Shown: positions 28,701-35,661 of the stretch, piece by piece
How the letters are laid out: each line of letters opens with the position of its first letter
How positions within the stretch are numbered: position 1 is the stretch's first letter
Source: Proteobacteria bacterium UBA6156
GTDB taxonomy: Bacteria > Pseudomonadota > Alphaproteobacteria > UBA2136 > UBA6156
NCBI GenBank assembly: GCA_002422365.1
Contig: DIUO01000015.1
Span: 1-64,000, forward strand
DNA: 64,000 bases
Direction: 5' to 3'
Program-made: the position numbers and the translations under genes
The notes under the pieces: generated by a model
What the model saw: only the letters and a program-made list of their open reading frames with translations
The model's database searches: none
Told to the model about the DNA's origin: nothing

Positions 28701-29180
28701 ATGCCGGAGCTGGATATGGTGCATGTTATTTATGGGGCTGGGCTTTCTTTATTAGGGGCCGCGCTGTGTGTGGGGATGCATTATGAAGGGCTGAACCTGC
28801 TGGAGCGTGTTGCGCGCTGGGAAAGCCGCTATATGCGCCACCCCCGCCCGCGCCTGCTGCTGGTGATGATGGGGGTTGTGCTGCTGCACACCCTGGAGAT
28901 TTGGGCCATGGCCGGGATTTATGCGCTGATGGCGGAAGGCTTGGGCCTTGGCGGTTTGCAAGTGGCGCCGGGTGTGGCTGGTGGCTTTATGCTTTGGGAT
29001 TATGTGTATTTTTCGGCGGTGATGTACACGTCTCTCGGCATTGGCGACATTATACCCCACGGCATGTTTAAGATGCTGGCGGCCACCGAAGCGCTTGTGG
29101 GGCTGATATTGATTGCGTGGAGTGCGAGCTTTACCTACCTGCTGATGCAGCGGCTGTGGGGCAAGGACAGCCTGCGCTAA
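28701..29180 (+). CDS. Two-TM potassium channel-like protein
   Basis: This 159-residue membrane protein has a pore-loop sequence YTSLGIGDIIP (residues 109-119) close to the potassium selectivity motif TxGYGD, but with Ile in place of Tyr. It has three to four hydrophobic helices and no cytosolic RCK or cyclic-nucleotide domain. The family resembles ion-channel-like (Ion_trans_2) proteins. An AAGGAGACG ribosome site precedes the ATG. It is divergent from eno and meets the beta-barrel gene tail to tail with a 4-base overlap. Ion specificity is unproven. Confidence 0.75.
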   Translation: MPELDMVHVIYGAGLSLLGAALCVGMHYEGLNLLERVARWESRYMRHPRPRLLLVMMGVVLLHTLEIWAMAGIYALMAEGLGLGGLQVAPGVAGGFMLWDYVYFSAVMYTSLGIGDIIPHGMFKMLAATEALVGLILIAWSASFTYLLMQRLWGKDSLR

Positions 29181-29767
29181 AAGGTGCGGCGCACGCCCAG
29201 CAGCAGGTAGTTGGAGCCGCCCTTGACGCCATTGAAGGTGCCATAGCCGCCGGAGCGGTGGTGCCAGCGGAGGACGCCTTGCCAGTCTTCGGCCGATTTG
29301 GGTGCGGCGGTGGCCTCGAACCCCAGATAGCCGATGGTGCGGGCCTGTTTGGCATTGCGGGCTTGCTCAATTACAGAGATTTTGCTGACGTGGGACACGC
29401 CTGCGCCTGCGCCCAGTGTGCTGTTCAGGTGGGTGTTCCAGGGCAAATTGTGCCAGCGCACCATGCCGAGGGCGACGGCCTCCCACAGGCGTTGGTCTCC
29501 CCAGTGGCGCATGGCCATGGCTTCGGTTTCGAAGCCCAGGGAGCCGTCGGCGCTGCGGGCGAGTTCTCTGCTTATGCCTATGCCTGCCAGTTTGCTGTCG
29601 TAGGCGCGCCAGTCGAACGGCCAGGGCAGTTGCTCGATGCTGTTGTTAAGCGCGGTGCCGCCGTAAGCGGTGACATAAACCGGTGCCCCTTGCCCTGCCC
29701 AGGTTTGCGGAGCGGCCAGCAGAAATGCGACTAATGTGCTGAAAGCTGAGACTGTTGTGAGGCGCAT
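29177..29767 (-). CDS. Outer-membrane beta-barrel, PagL-like
   Basis: The 196-residue protein has a Sec signal peptide (ending PQTWAGQG), alternating beta-strand text throughout and a C-terminal phenylalanine (LLLGVRRTF), the outer-membrane assembly signal. The stretch RWHHRSGGYGTFNGVKGGSN resembles the active-site region of PagL-type lipid A 3-O-deacylases (His-x-Ser). The acidic third residue is not evident, so enzyme activity is uncertain. It is monocistronic, just downstream of tRNA-Phe on the same strand. Confidence 0.65.
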   Translation of the reverse strand: MRLTTVSAFSTLVAFLLAAPQTWAGQGAPVYVTAYGGTALNNSIEQLPWPFDWRAYDSKLAGIGISRELARSADGSLGFETEAMAMRHWGDQRLWEAVALGMVRWHNLPWNTHLNSTLGAGAGVSHVSKISVIEQARNAKQARTIGYLGFEATAAPKSAEDWQGVLRWHHRSGGYGTFNGVKGGSNYLLLGVRRTF

Positions 29768-29873
29768 TGCGATACTTTCTCTGACCTGATTCCCCTTTTT
29801 TATACAGGGGCGGATACCCTGTTACAAGCCAAACATGGCTGCGGGTAAGACGATTGATAGGTGGGGGAATAAA

Positions 29874-29949
29874 TGGTGGTCAGGGTCAGAATCGAACTGA
29901 CGACACAAGGATTTTCAATCCTTTGCTCTACCGACTGAGCTACCTAACC
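29874..29949 (-). tRNA. tRNA-Phe (GAA)
   Basis: The cloverleaf is complete on the minus strand: acceptor GGTTAGG / CCTGACC, D-arm GCTCAGTCGGTAGAGC, anticodon loop TTGAAAA (GAA) on a 5-bp stem, T-arm with TTCGATT, discriminator A and an encoded CCA. Confidence 0.97.
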
Positions 29950-30237
29950 ACTTTGCACTATGCTTGTTCGGCGGCGGCACCATAGCAAATTGGGGCAGAT
30001 TGGCAACTTTTTTTTGTGTTTGAATATTGGTTTGTTACGCTTCGCGTTATCGCGCCTTCGCTTACGGCCTTCGGCCTCGCTCTCGGCGGCCGGGTGTTCC
30101 CCCGGCGCCCCCATCTTAGTACTAGGGGGGGAGGGGCCAAGTTTAATATATTGGCCCTCCCCCTAAAACCCCCATCCCCCTGCCTTCGTAGAGAGACCAC
30201 GAACTTTGCTACAGGAGCTTCGTAGTTAAATTTAATG
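29950..30237. other. Intergenic region with GC-rich hairpin past tolA
   Basis: No gene is supported between tRNA-Phe and tolA. A strong stem GGGGGAGGGGCCAA / TTGGCCCTCCCCC (one bulge, loop GTTTAATATA) occupies about 30126-30163. A GC-rich tract of roughly 7-base units (CTTCGCG, GCCTTCG, CTTACGG, CCTTCGG) runs from 30046 to 30096. A long minus-strand frame here is judged noncoding because of its low complexity. Confidence 0.5.
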
Positions 30238-31062
30238 CTACTGGCTGAAGGCCATTTCGAAGTCGCGGTAGGCGCTGACTTTGTCGGCGGGGATGGGCAG
30301 CGGGATGGACTTGCGGATGGCGCGCACGAGAGAGTCGTCGAAGGATTTGTCTCCGCTGGATTTGACCACGCGCAGGCCTGAGAGGTCTCCGGCAGGGCTG
30401 AGTTGGATTTGGACGGTGATGGAGAGGCCACGGAGGTCTTTGCCTGGCGGGATTGTCCAGTTGGCGTTGACGGCGTTGCCGATGGCGTCGTTCACGCCTT
30501 GGTCGGAGAGGTTGAGTTGCAGTTGCGGGCCTTCTCCGGCTTGTTTGGTGGGGTCGGCTTCGGCCTCCGGCTTGGGTGCCGGGGCGGTGGTGTCGGCCTC
30601 TAAGAAGTCGTCGAGCGATTGGAGGAAGTCTTCCGGGTTTTTGACCACCTTGGCGTTCAGGTCGTTCTTCACCACCTTTTTCTCGCGGGGGGTTTTATCG
30701 AGCACCGGCGGGCGTTTTTCGGCTTCCAGTTTCGATTCTTTAATTTCCACCGCCGGTTTGTTGGGGTCGGTCACGAAGCGGGAGGTGGCCTCGGAGGTGG
30801 GCAGGTTCTTCATGTTTTTGGGGGGTTCTTTTGGCGCGGCGCTGTCTTGGGTGCGCACTTGCTGGGGCTCTACCTTTTTCGTGGCGGCCTTGGGCTGCGG
30901 CACGCCCACCAATTTTACCTGCACCGAAGGTGTGGACACCCGCACCTTGTGCGTGAGTGACACCGACAAGCCCAACAACACCAGAATGTGCAACACCAGC
31001 GAAGCCACAACCATGCGGACAAGGTTGGGCTGGGCGGTGGTGCGGTGGTGCAGGCTGGGCAT
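30238..31062 (-). CDS. tolA: TolA-like protein (TonB C-terminal domain)
   Basis: TolA is the envelope-spanning arm of the Tol-Pal motor. The 274-residue protein has one N-terminal membrane helix (VRMVVASLVLHILVLLGLSV), a long Lys/Glu/Pro/Ala-rich middle region, and a C-terminal domain of the TonB/TolA type (VNANWTIPPGKDLRGLSITV, then VVKSSGDKSFDDSLVRAIRK). The role follows from the adjacent tolR and tolQ. The middle region is less repetitive than in E. coli TolA. It lies 11 bases downstream of tolR. Confidence 0.88.
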   Translation of the reverse strand: MPSLHHRTTAQPNLVRMVVASLVLHILVLLGLSVSLTHKVRVSTPSVQVKLVGVPQPKAATKKVEPQQVRTQDSAAPKEPPKNMKNLPTSEATSRFVTDPNKPAVEIKESKLEAEKRPPVLDKTPREKKVVKNDLNAKVVKNPEDFLQSLDDFLEADTTAPAPKPEAEADPTKQAGEGPQLQLNLSDQGVNDAIGNAVNANWTIPPGKDLRGLSITVQIQLSPAGDLSGLRVVKSSGDKSFDDSLVRAIRKSIPLPIPADKVSAYRDFEMAFSQ

Positions 31063-31073
31063 GGGGGCCGTGC

Positions 31074-31499
31074 TTACTCGGTGGGTTCGGTGACCAGGCC
31101 GACATCGACCATGCCAGCCACTTGCAGGGCGGCCATGACCTGCATGACGGAGCCGTAGCTGATGTCTTTATCGGCACGCAGCAGGATGGCGGCGCTGTCG
31201 CGGCCTTCTTGGATGGCTTGCAGGCGGGCGACGAGGTCTTCTTGCGGCACAACTGCGCTGCCGACCTGGACGGTGCCGTCTCTCCGCAGGATGATTTCGA
31301 TCGGTTTATCTTGCTCGATGGATTTGGCGTCGGCCTTGGGGAGAGCCACTTGCACGCCTTGGGTCATCATGGGGGCGGCCACCATGAAGATGATCATCAG
31401 CACCAGCATGACGTCGACCATCGGGGTGATGTTGATTTCGGCAACCGGGCGGTAGACGCGGTGGCCTTTGTGCCCCGAGGGGCCTAAATTCATACCCAT
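31074..31499 (-). CDS. tolR: Tol-Pal proton-channel subunit TolR
   Basis: TolR is the ExbD-family partner of TolQ. It has a single membrane helix holding the proton-relay aspartate (INITPMVDVMLVLMIIFMVA) and a periplasmic domain ending with a helix. Length 141 is standard. It is spaced 15 bases from tolQ and 11 from tolA, so the three form an operon in the usual order. Confidence 0.94.
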   Translation of the reverse strand: MGMNLGPSGHKGHRVYRPVAEINITPMVDVMLVLMIIFMVAAPMMTQGVQVALPKADAKSIEQDKPIEIILRRDGTVQVGSAVVPQEDLVARLQAIQEGRDSAAILLRADKDISYGSVMQVMAALQVAGMVDVGLVTEPTE

Positions 31500-31514
31500 A
31501 ATAAGCCCCCTGCC

Positions 31515-32228
31515 CTAGCGTTTGTTGGGGCTGGTTTTGCGGGTGCTTTGGCGCTCCAGCACGGTGAGGAATTCGTCGATGAACGTTTCTACCCGGGCGG
31601 CATAGCGGCCCATGCTGCCGGTGAGGCGGTTGTAGGCCACCACGGCGGGGATGGCGGCGAAGAGGCCGATGGCGGTGGCGAAGAGAGCCTCGGCAATACC
31701 CGGTGCCACCACGGCCAGGCTGGTGTTTTTGGAGGCGCCGATGTGCTGGAAGGACGTCATGATACCCCACACCGTGCCCAAAAGCCCCACGAACGGTGCG
31801 ACTGAGCCGGTGGTGGCGAGCATGGGCAGCCAGGCTTCGATGGATTCCAGTTCGCGGCGGGCGGTGGCGTCCATCATGCGGCGCACGCGCTGGAGGGCGG
31901 TGCCGTCGCGGCGTTCGTCGTCGGAGGCGGCGTTCCATTCCTCTTGCCCCACAACAAACACGCTGGCGAGGGGGTGGTCTCCCTGCTGGGGGTTGACCTG
32001 GCGGGTGAAGCTTTCCAGCGTGTGGGAGCCGGACCAGAAGATGTCTTCGAAGTCATCCGCCTTGCGGTGCAGCGCCTTGAACTGGCGGGACTTGGCCACC
32101 CACACGGCCCACACCGTGACCGAAGCCGCAAACAGCCCGAACATGATGAGTTTGACGAAAAGGCCTGCCTGTAAAAACAGGCCCCAGAATGACATATCGA
32201 CTGTGGCGGCGACGGCGGTTGGTTCCAT
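31515..32228 (-). CDS. tolQ: Tol-Pal proton-channel subunit TolQ
   Basis: TolQ is the three-helix ExbB/MotA-family subunit of the Tol motor. The first helix ([20 protein letters not shown]) is followed by a cytosolic loop, then [24 protein letters not shown] and [20 protein letters not shown] with the conserved Thr and Pro of the channel. Length 237 is typical. It leads the tolQRA operon. YbgC, often upstream, is absent; instead a heptad tract and the accessory island follow. Confidence 0.95.
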   Translation of the reverse strand: MEPTAVAATVDMSFWGLFLQAGLFVKLIMFGLFAASVTVWAVWVAKSRQFKALHRKADDFEDIFWSGSHTLESFTRQVNPQQGDHPLASVFVVGQEEWNAASDDERRDGTALQRVRRMMDATARRELESIEAWLPMLATTGSVAPFVGLLGTVWGIMTSFQHIGASKNTSLAVVAPGIAEALFATAIGLFAAIPAVVAYNRLTGSMGRYAARVETFIDEFLTVLERQSTRKTSPNKR

Positions 32229-32343
32229 ATGAGGTATCCCTGCTTGGTGAGGTTGATGCCGAACCCTACCAGCGCTGCGCCCGCACGCGCAAGCGTAACC
32301 GCTACCGTTGCCTTACGGGTTTGGTTAATTTGCGGGCGGAGAC

Positions 32344-32371
32344 GGGTGATGGGTGTTGGATGTTGGGCGGT
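32344..32371. repeat. Heptad-repeat tract between tolQ and the NPGN gene
   Basis: Units GGTGATG, GGTGTTG, GATGTTG, GGCGGTG in 7-base register lie upstream of tolQ and immediately upstream of the promoter at 32390. The tract is short. Confidence 0.55.
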
Positions 32372-32389
32372 GAGGAGATGAGATTAAGA

Positions 32390-32418
32390 TTGACTTTGAG
32401 CGCAACTTAGGGTAGTGT
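32390..32418 (+). promoter_or_regulatory. Promoter matching that of the phage packaging operon
   Basis: TTGACT (32390-32395), 17 bases and TAGTGT (32413-32418). CAACTTAGGGTAG at 32403-32415 is identical to the phage operon promoter region at 5.75 kb and sits at the same distance from TTGAC. It drives the lysozyme-like gene at 32499. The -10 match to consensus is modest, so an extra activator may be needed. Confidence 0.55.
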
Positions 32419-32452
32419 TTTGACAGGCTCGCCGGATGTGCGGGTTTTTTTG

Positions 32453-32480
32453 TGCCTTCCGTTTTTGGGAGGCATTTTTT
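32453..32480 (+). terminator. Terminator-like hairpin in the leader
   Basis: TGCCTTCC / GGGAGGCA forms an 8-bp stem (one G-T pair) followed by TTTTTT, between the promoter at 32390 and the gene at 32499. In this position it could attenuate transcription. Confidence 0.6.
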
Positions 32481-32498
32481 GTGGGGAGGGAATGAGAC

Positions 32499-32948
32499 AT
32501 GACGACTTATGTGAAGGCGGCGGCGGGGCGTGGCACGAGTGTGATTTATGAGACTGACGACGGGCGGCGCGAGGAATGGAGCGGCGGCGACCGCAACTGG
32601 CGCAACCAGAACCCGGGGAATATTCGGAGTAACCCCATTGCCTGGCGCGGCAAGATTGGCGAAGCAGGAGGCTTTGTGGTGTTTGCCGCGCCGGAATGGG
32701 GCCTGCGCGCGATGCGAATGATATTGGCCAACCGTGCGAAGGAGGGCAAAACGCTGGCGCAGGCGATTGCGCACTATGCGCCGAGTGTTGAGAACAACAC
32801 GGAGGCGTATATTAAGCATGTGGTACGGCGGAGCGGAGTGGCGGCGGATGCTGTGTTGGCGGGTTTAAGGCCAGAGGAAATGGAGCGGGTGATGGCGGCG
32901 ATGTGTGTGCATGAGGGGAGCCGGGTGGGCAAAGTTATTTTTAAATAG
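32499..32948 (+). CDS. Phage-type NPGN (lysozyme-like) protein
   Basis: This 149-residue protein has the motif NWRNQNPGNIRSNPIAWRGK, then FVVFAAPEWGLRAMRMIL and YAPSVENNTEAYIKHV, the pattern of phage virion 'structural protein' or lysozyme-like peptidoglycan hydrolase domains. No signal peptide is present. A GGGGAGGG ribosome site lies ahead of the ATG. Its GC content matches the host, unlike the paralogue at 33557, with which it shares roughly half of its residues. It is preceded by a promoter like that of the phage packaging operon, which suggests a role in phage or particle release or assembly. Confidence 0.75.
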   Translation: MTTYVKAAAGRGTSVIYETDDGRREEWSGGDRNWRNQNPGNIRSNPIAWRGKIGEAGGFVVFAAPEWGLRAMRMILANRAKEGKTLAQAIAHYAPSVENNTEAYIKHVVRRSGVAADAVLAGLRPEEMERVMAAMCVHEGSRVGKVIFK

Positions 32949-32986
32949 GCGATTGTAGAGCCTATAGGTAACGGCTAGCATACAGC

Positions 32987-33490
32987 ATGTATGCGTTCAT
33001 CCTCATTTTCATAGCTATTTCGTTTACCGCATGGAGCGAAATACTTGAACTTACCTATGGCGTAAATCGTTTGGATGTTAACGCTGACGGGATACCGGAT
33101 ATGATATTGCGTACACGTCGGGATAACTTCACAGCGCACAGTTTTGACCGTTATACAATACTTGTAACATTACCTAATCGTGATCACCCTGCTAGCATTT
33201 ACGATGTTCCCATAGGCACGGGACCTAAATCTGATTTCCATACCACTGAAGGTGCTGACTGCCTACGTACTGGATATACATTTGAACGCGACAGCAATGG
33301 TATATTGGTGGTTACTCGCTACATGCTGGAAGAAGGAGATCGTTTTTACTGCGAACCCACCCCACTAACTGTGACAACCTATAAACTTACATCAGGGACT
33401 GACGAACTGATTGCGCCTTATTATATGAAGCAAACCGGCGAGAGAATAGTAAGAAAAACTTATGAAGATGTGAGTGGATTGGTGGAATAA
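32987..33490 (+). CDS. Secreted protein with a DxNxDGxxD motif
   Basis: A 167-residue protein with an N-terminal hydrophobic segment (MYAFILIFIAISFTAWSEI) that reads as a signal peptide. The mature part begins GVNRLDVNADGIPDMILRTR, a calcium-loop-like DxNxDGxxD, followed by RRDNFTAHSFDRYTILV. From memory this resembles the CarG/CpmJ-type family seen near carbapenem genes, but I am not sure. It is AT-rich relative to the host and lies between two NPGN proteins, so a periplasmic immunity or accessory role is conceivable. The ribosome site is weak. Confidence 0.6.
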   Translation: MYAFILIFIAISFTAWSEILELTYGVNRLDVNADGIPDMILRTRRDNFTAHSFDRYTILVTLPNRDHPASIYDVPIGTGPKSDFHTTEGADCLRTGYTFERDSNGILVVTRYMLEEGDRFYCEPTPLTVTTYKLTSGTDELIAPYYMKQTGERIVRKTYEDVSGLVE

Positions 33491-33507
33491 TTTAATTTAC
33501 GACTAGG

Positions 33508-33530
33508 TAGCCCCCAATGGGGCAATTTTT
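33508..33530 (+). terminator. Intrinsic terminator
   Basis: GCCCC / GGGGC around CAAT, followed by AATTTTTAT, lies 18 bases past the secreted protein gene. Confidence 0.65.
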
Positions 33531-33556
33531 ATATTGAATGAGGGAGAAATTATGCA

Positions 33557-34225
33557 GTGAGCAACTATGTCAGTGCTTCAGCCGGAGCTGATAACACGGT
33601 GTTATATACTGATGCGGATGAGCGCGTATTTCAGTATACGGGGGGAGATCGCAACTGGCGCAACCAGAACCCCGGAAATGTAAGGAGCAACTCAATTCAA
33701 TGGGACGGCAAAATTGGATCTGCTGGAGGGTTTTGCATATTTAGCAATCCCGAATTCGGGCGCCGCGCTGTGCGAAAAATTCTTTCAAATCGTAGGAAAG
33801 AAAATAAAACGTTATCAGAAGCCATTTCTAGCTATGCACCTCAGAGTGAGAATAATACAAATGCTTATTTAAAAGATGTAGAGAGGCGTACGGGCATTTC
33901 TGGAAAAACCAGACTTTCCGACCTTAATGATTCTCAAATGGAAAGTATTGCTCAGGCTATTTTTATACATGAGGGAACACGTGAAGGTACTGTTCATCAG
34001 TTAAAACCTAAGAAAAACCCGCCCACTGGCTTTTATATTTGGCATACATCACATGATGAAAAAGTAAGAGATAGTCACGCCGAACGCGATGGAAAACTTT
34101 TTGATTTTGGAAATCCACCTGCTGGAGGCAATCCCGGAGATGATTATAATTGTCGTTGTTGGGCAGAACCTCTTTCTTCTTTGCCAAACACCCCAAAGAC
34201 CCTAAATAGTATTTTTAAGAAATAA
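33557..34225 (+). CDS. NPGN lysozyme-like domain fused to a MuF-like C-terminus
   Basis: This 222-residue protein has an N-terminal half closely related to the gene at 32499 (GGDRNWRNQNPGNVRSN, YAPQSENNTNAYLKDV). After a Lys/Pro linker it continues with WHTSHDEKVRDSHAERDG, NPPAGGNPGDDYNCRCWAEP, the recognisable C-terminal signature of Mu F / SPP1 gp7-type head proteins, here only about 50 residues long. The start is a GTG with GAGGGAGA upstream. Base composition is clearly AT-rich against the host, a sign of recent transfer. The function could be a virion-associated hydrolase or a toxin-like protein. Confidence 0.7.
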   Translation: MSNYVSASAGADNTVLYTDADERVFQYTGGDRNWRNQNPGNVRSNSIQWDGKIGSAGGFCIFSNPEFGRRAVRKILSNRRKENKTLSEAISSYAPQSENNTNAYLKDVERRTGISGKTRLSDLNDSQMESIAQAIFIHEGTREGTVHQLKPKKNPPTGFYIWHTSHDEKVRDSHAERDGKLFDFGNPPAGGNPGDDYNCRCWAEPLSSLPNTPKTLNSIFKK

Positions 34226-34255
34226 ATGGGTGGCCATAACCACCCATTTATTTTT
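34220..34255. terminator. Strong bidirectional terminator
   Basis: A 14-bp perfect stem (AAATAAATGGGTGG / CCACCCATTTATTT) with a CCATAA loop, flanked by A and T, separates the plus-strand island from the convergent hydrolase gene. The island gene's stop lies inside the stem. Confidence 0.85.
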
Positions 34256-34268
34256 GTAATGAGCCTGA

Positions 34269-34919
34269 TTACCGGCCGGGTTTGCCCATTTCTCGCTGCA
34301 CATAGGCGGCGATGGTGGCGCCGAGTTCATCTTGCTGGTTGGTGAAGAAGTGGTCGGCACCGTTGATTTTGGCGGCGCTGATGGTGATGCCCTTTTGGCG
34401 GGTGGATTTTTTCAGCATGTTTTCGGTGTCTTCGGCGGTAGTGATTTCGTCGTTGTTACCATAAATAACCAGGCCGGAAGTGGGGCAAGGGCTGAGGAAG
34501 GTGAAGTCGTACAGACCCGCTGGTGGGGCGACGGCGATAAAGCGCTTGAGGTCGGGGCGGCGCATGAGCATTTGCAGTGTTATCCAGCTGCCGAAGGAGA
34601 AGCCTGCGAGCCAGATTTCTGGCGCGTGGGGGTGGTTGGCGTGCAGCCAGTCGAGGGCGGCGGCAGCGTCGGAGAGTTCTCCCACACCGTTGTCGAACAC
34701 GCCCTCGGAATTGCCGACACCGCGGAAGTTGAAGCGGAGGACGGAAAAGCCCATGCGCACGAAGGTTTCGAACAGTTTGTACGTTACCTTGTTGTTCATG
34801 GTGCCGCCGTGCAGCGGGTGCGGGTGGAGAATGACCACGATGGGCGTTTCGGGGTTCTTTTGGGCAAAATACTTGCCTTCCAGGCGGCCGGCGGGGCCTT
34901 GGAAGTTGACGTCGGGCAT
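34269..34919 (-). CDS. Alpha/beta hydrolase
   Basis: This 216-residue serine hydrolase has the text HPHPLHGGTMNNKV of the oxyanion loop and the nucleophile elbow GFSFGS (Ser108). The likely acid is Asp157 (YGNNDEIT) and the base His190 (GADHFF). There is no signal peptide, so it is cytosolic. It belongs to the YfbR-independent group of small alpha/beta hydrolases sometimes annotated as dienelactone hydrolase-like; the substrate cannot be told. A heptad tract lies right upstream of the ATG. Confidence 0.85.
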   Translation of the reverse strand: MPDVNFQGPAGRLEGKYFAQKNPETPIVVILHPHPLHGGTMNNKVTYKLFETFVRMGFSVLRFNFRGVGNSEGVFDNGVGELSDAAAALDWLHANHPHAPEIWLAGFSFGSWITLQMLMRRPDLKRFIAVAPPAGLYDFTFLSPCPTSGLVIYGNNDEITTAEDTENMLKKSTRQKGITISAAKINGADHFFTNQQDELGATIAAYVQREMGKPGR

Positions 34920-34930
34920 GGGGCGGTGCC

Positions 34931-34963
34931 TTTGTGTTTAATTTTTAGTGTTTGGTGTTTGTG
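34931..34963. repeat. Heptad-repeat tract upstream of the hydrolase
   Basis: Units TTTGTGT, TTAATTT, TTAGTGT, TTGGTGT, TTGTGAT in 7-base register precede the hydrolase start. Confidence 0.6.
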
Positions 34964-35152
34964 ATGGGTGCTTATGGCATAGGCGGGGCTTGAATTTCAA
35001 GGAAAATCGGCAATGCTTTGATAATCATCAATTATTTTAATGCATTTTTAATAACCCTAACGCTGGCTCAGGTATTGACGCCCCTGCTCTTTGGGCTTAT
35101 TTCTGGCTTAGAGAGCCATGCAGGCGCATGGCTGGAGTGAAGGGCCGAGCCT

Positions 35153-35656
35153 ATGCATCTTTCTACACGCGGGCGCTATGCGATTATGGCGATGCTGGAT
35201 TTGGCGGCGCTTTCGGCCGCGGCAAGCCCCCTGGGCGGCAAGCCGGTGACGCTGGCGCAAATTGCCGAGCGGCAGCACATAAGCCTGAGCTATTTGGAGC
35301 AACTGTTTGCCAAGCTGCGCAAAGCCGGTGTGGTGGACAGCCTGCGCGGGCCCGGCGGCGGTTATACCATACCTAAACCCCTGAACCTGATTATGCTGGC
35401 CGATATTGTGAGCGCAGTGGACGAGATTGTGGACGTGACCCGCTGCGGCATGGGCGACGACCCCCACGGCCCCAGCACCGGCAACGGCTGTGTGATGGGC
35501 CGCAAATGCAACGCCCACGACCTGTGGAGCGCGTTGGGCACCCACATTGAGAGCTTTTTGCGCCGTGTGAGCCTGAAGATGGTGATGGACAATGATTTTG
35601 AGCTGGAACAGCAGGCGATTGTGCCGGTAACGTTCCAGAGTATTCGGATTATTTAA
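35153..35656 (+). CDS. iscR: Rrf2-family iron-sulfur regulator IscR
   Basis: IscR is a winged-helix repressor that senses iron-sulfur cluster supply. The N-terminus MHLSTRGRYAIMAMLDLA and the helix AQIAERQHISLSYLEQLFAK are typical, followed by the wing RGPGGGY. The cluster ligands are Cys98, Cys113 and Cys119 with His122 nearby (GNGCVMGRKCNAHDLW); spacing before Cys113 is longer than in E. coli. Length 167 is normal. It lies 5 bases ahead of iscS, so it probably regulates that gene and itself. Confidence 0.93.
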   Translation: MHLSTRGRYAIMAMLDLAALSAAASPLGGKPVTLAQIAERQHISLSYLEQLFAKLRKAGVVDSLRGPGGGYTIPKPLNLIMLADIVSAVDEIVDVTRCGMGDDPHGPSTGNGCVMGRKCNAHDLWSALGTHIESFLRRVSLKMVMDNDFELEQQAIVPVTFQSIRII

Positions 35657-35661
35657 GCCGT

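Noticed and set aside
29958..30431. 157-residue minus-strand frame overlapping the end of tolA
   Set aside because: It is a shadow of tolA and continues into a low-complexity GC-rich tract and hairpin.
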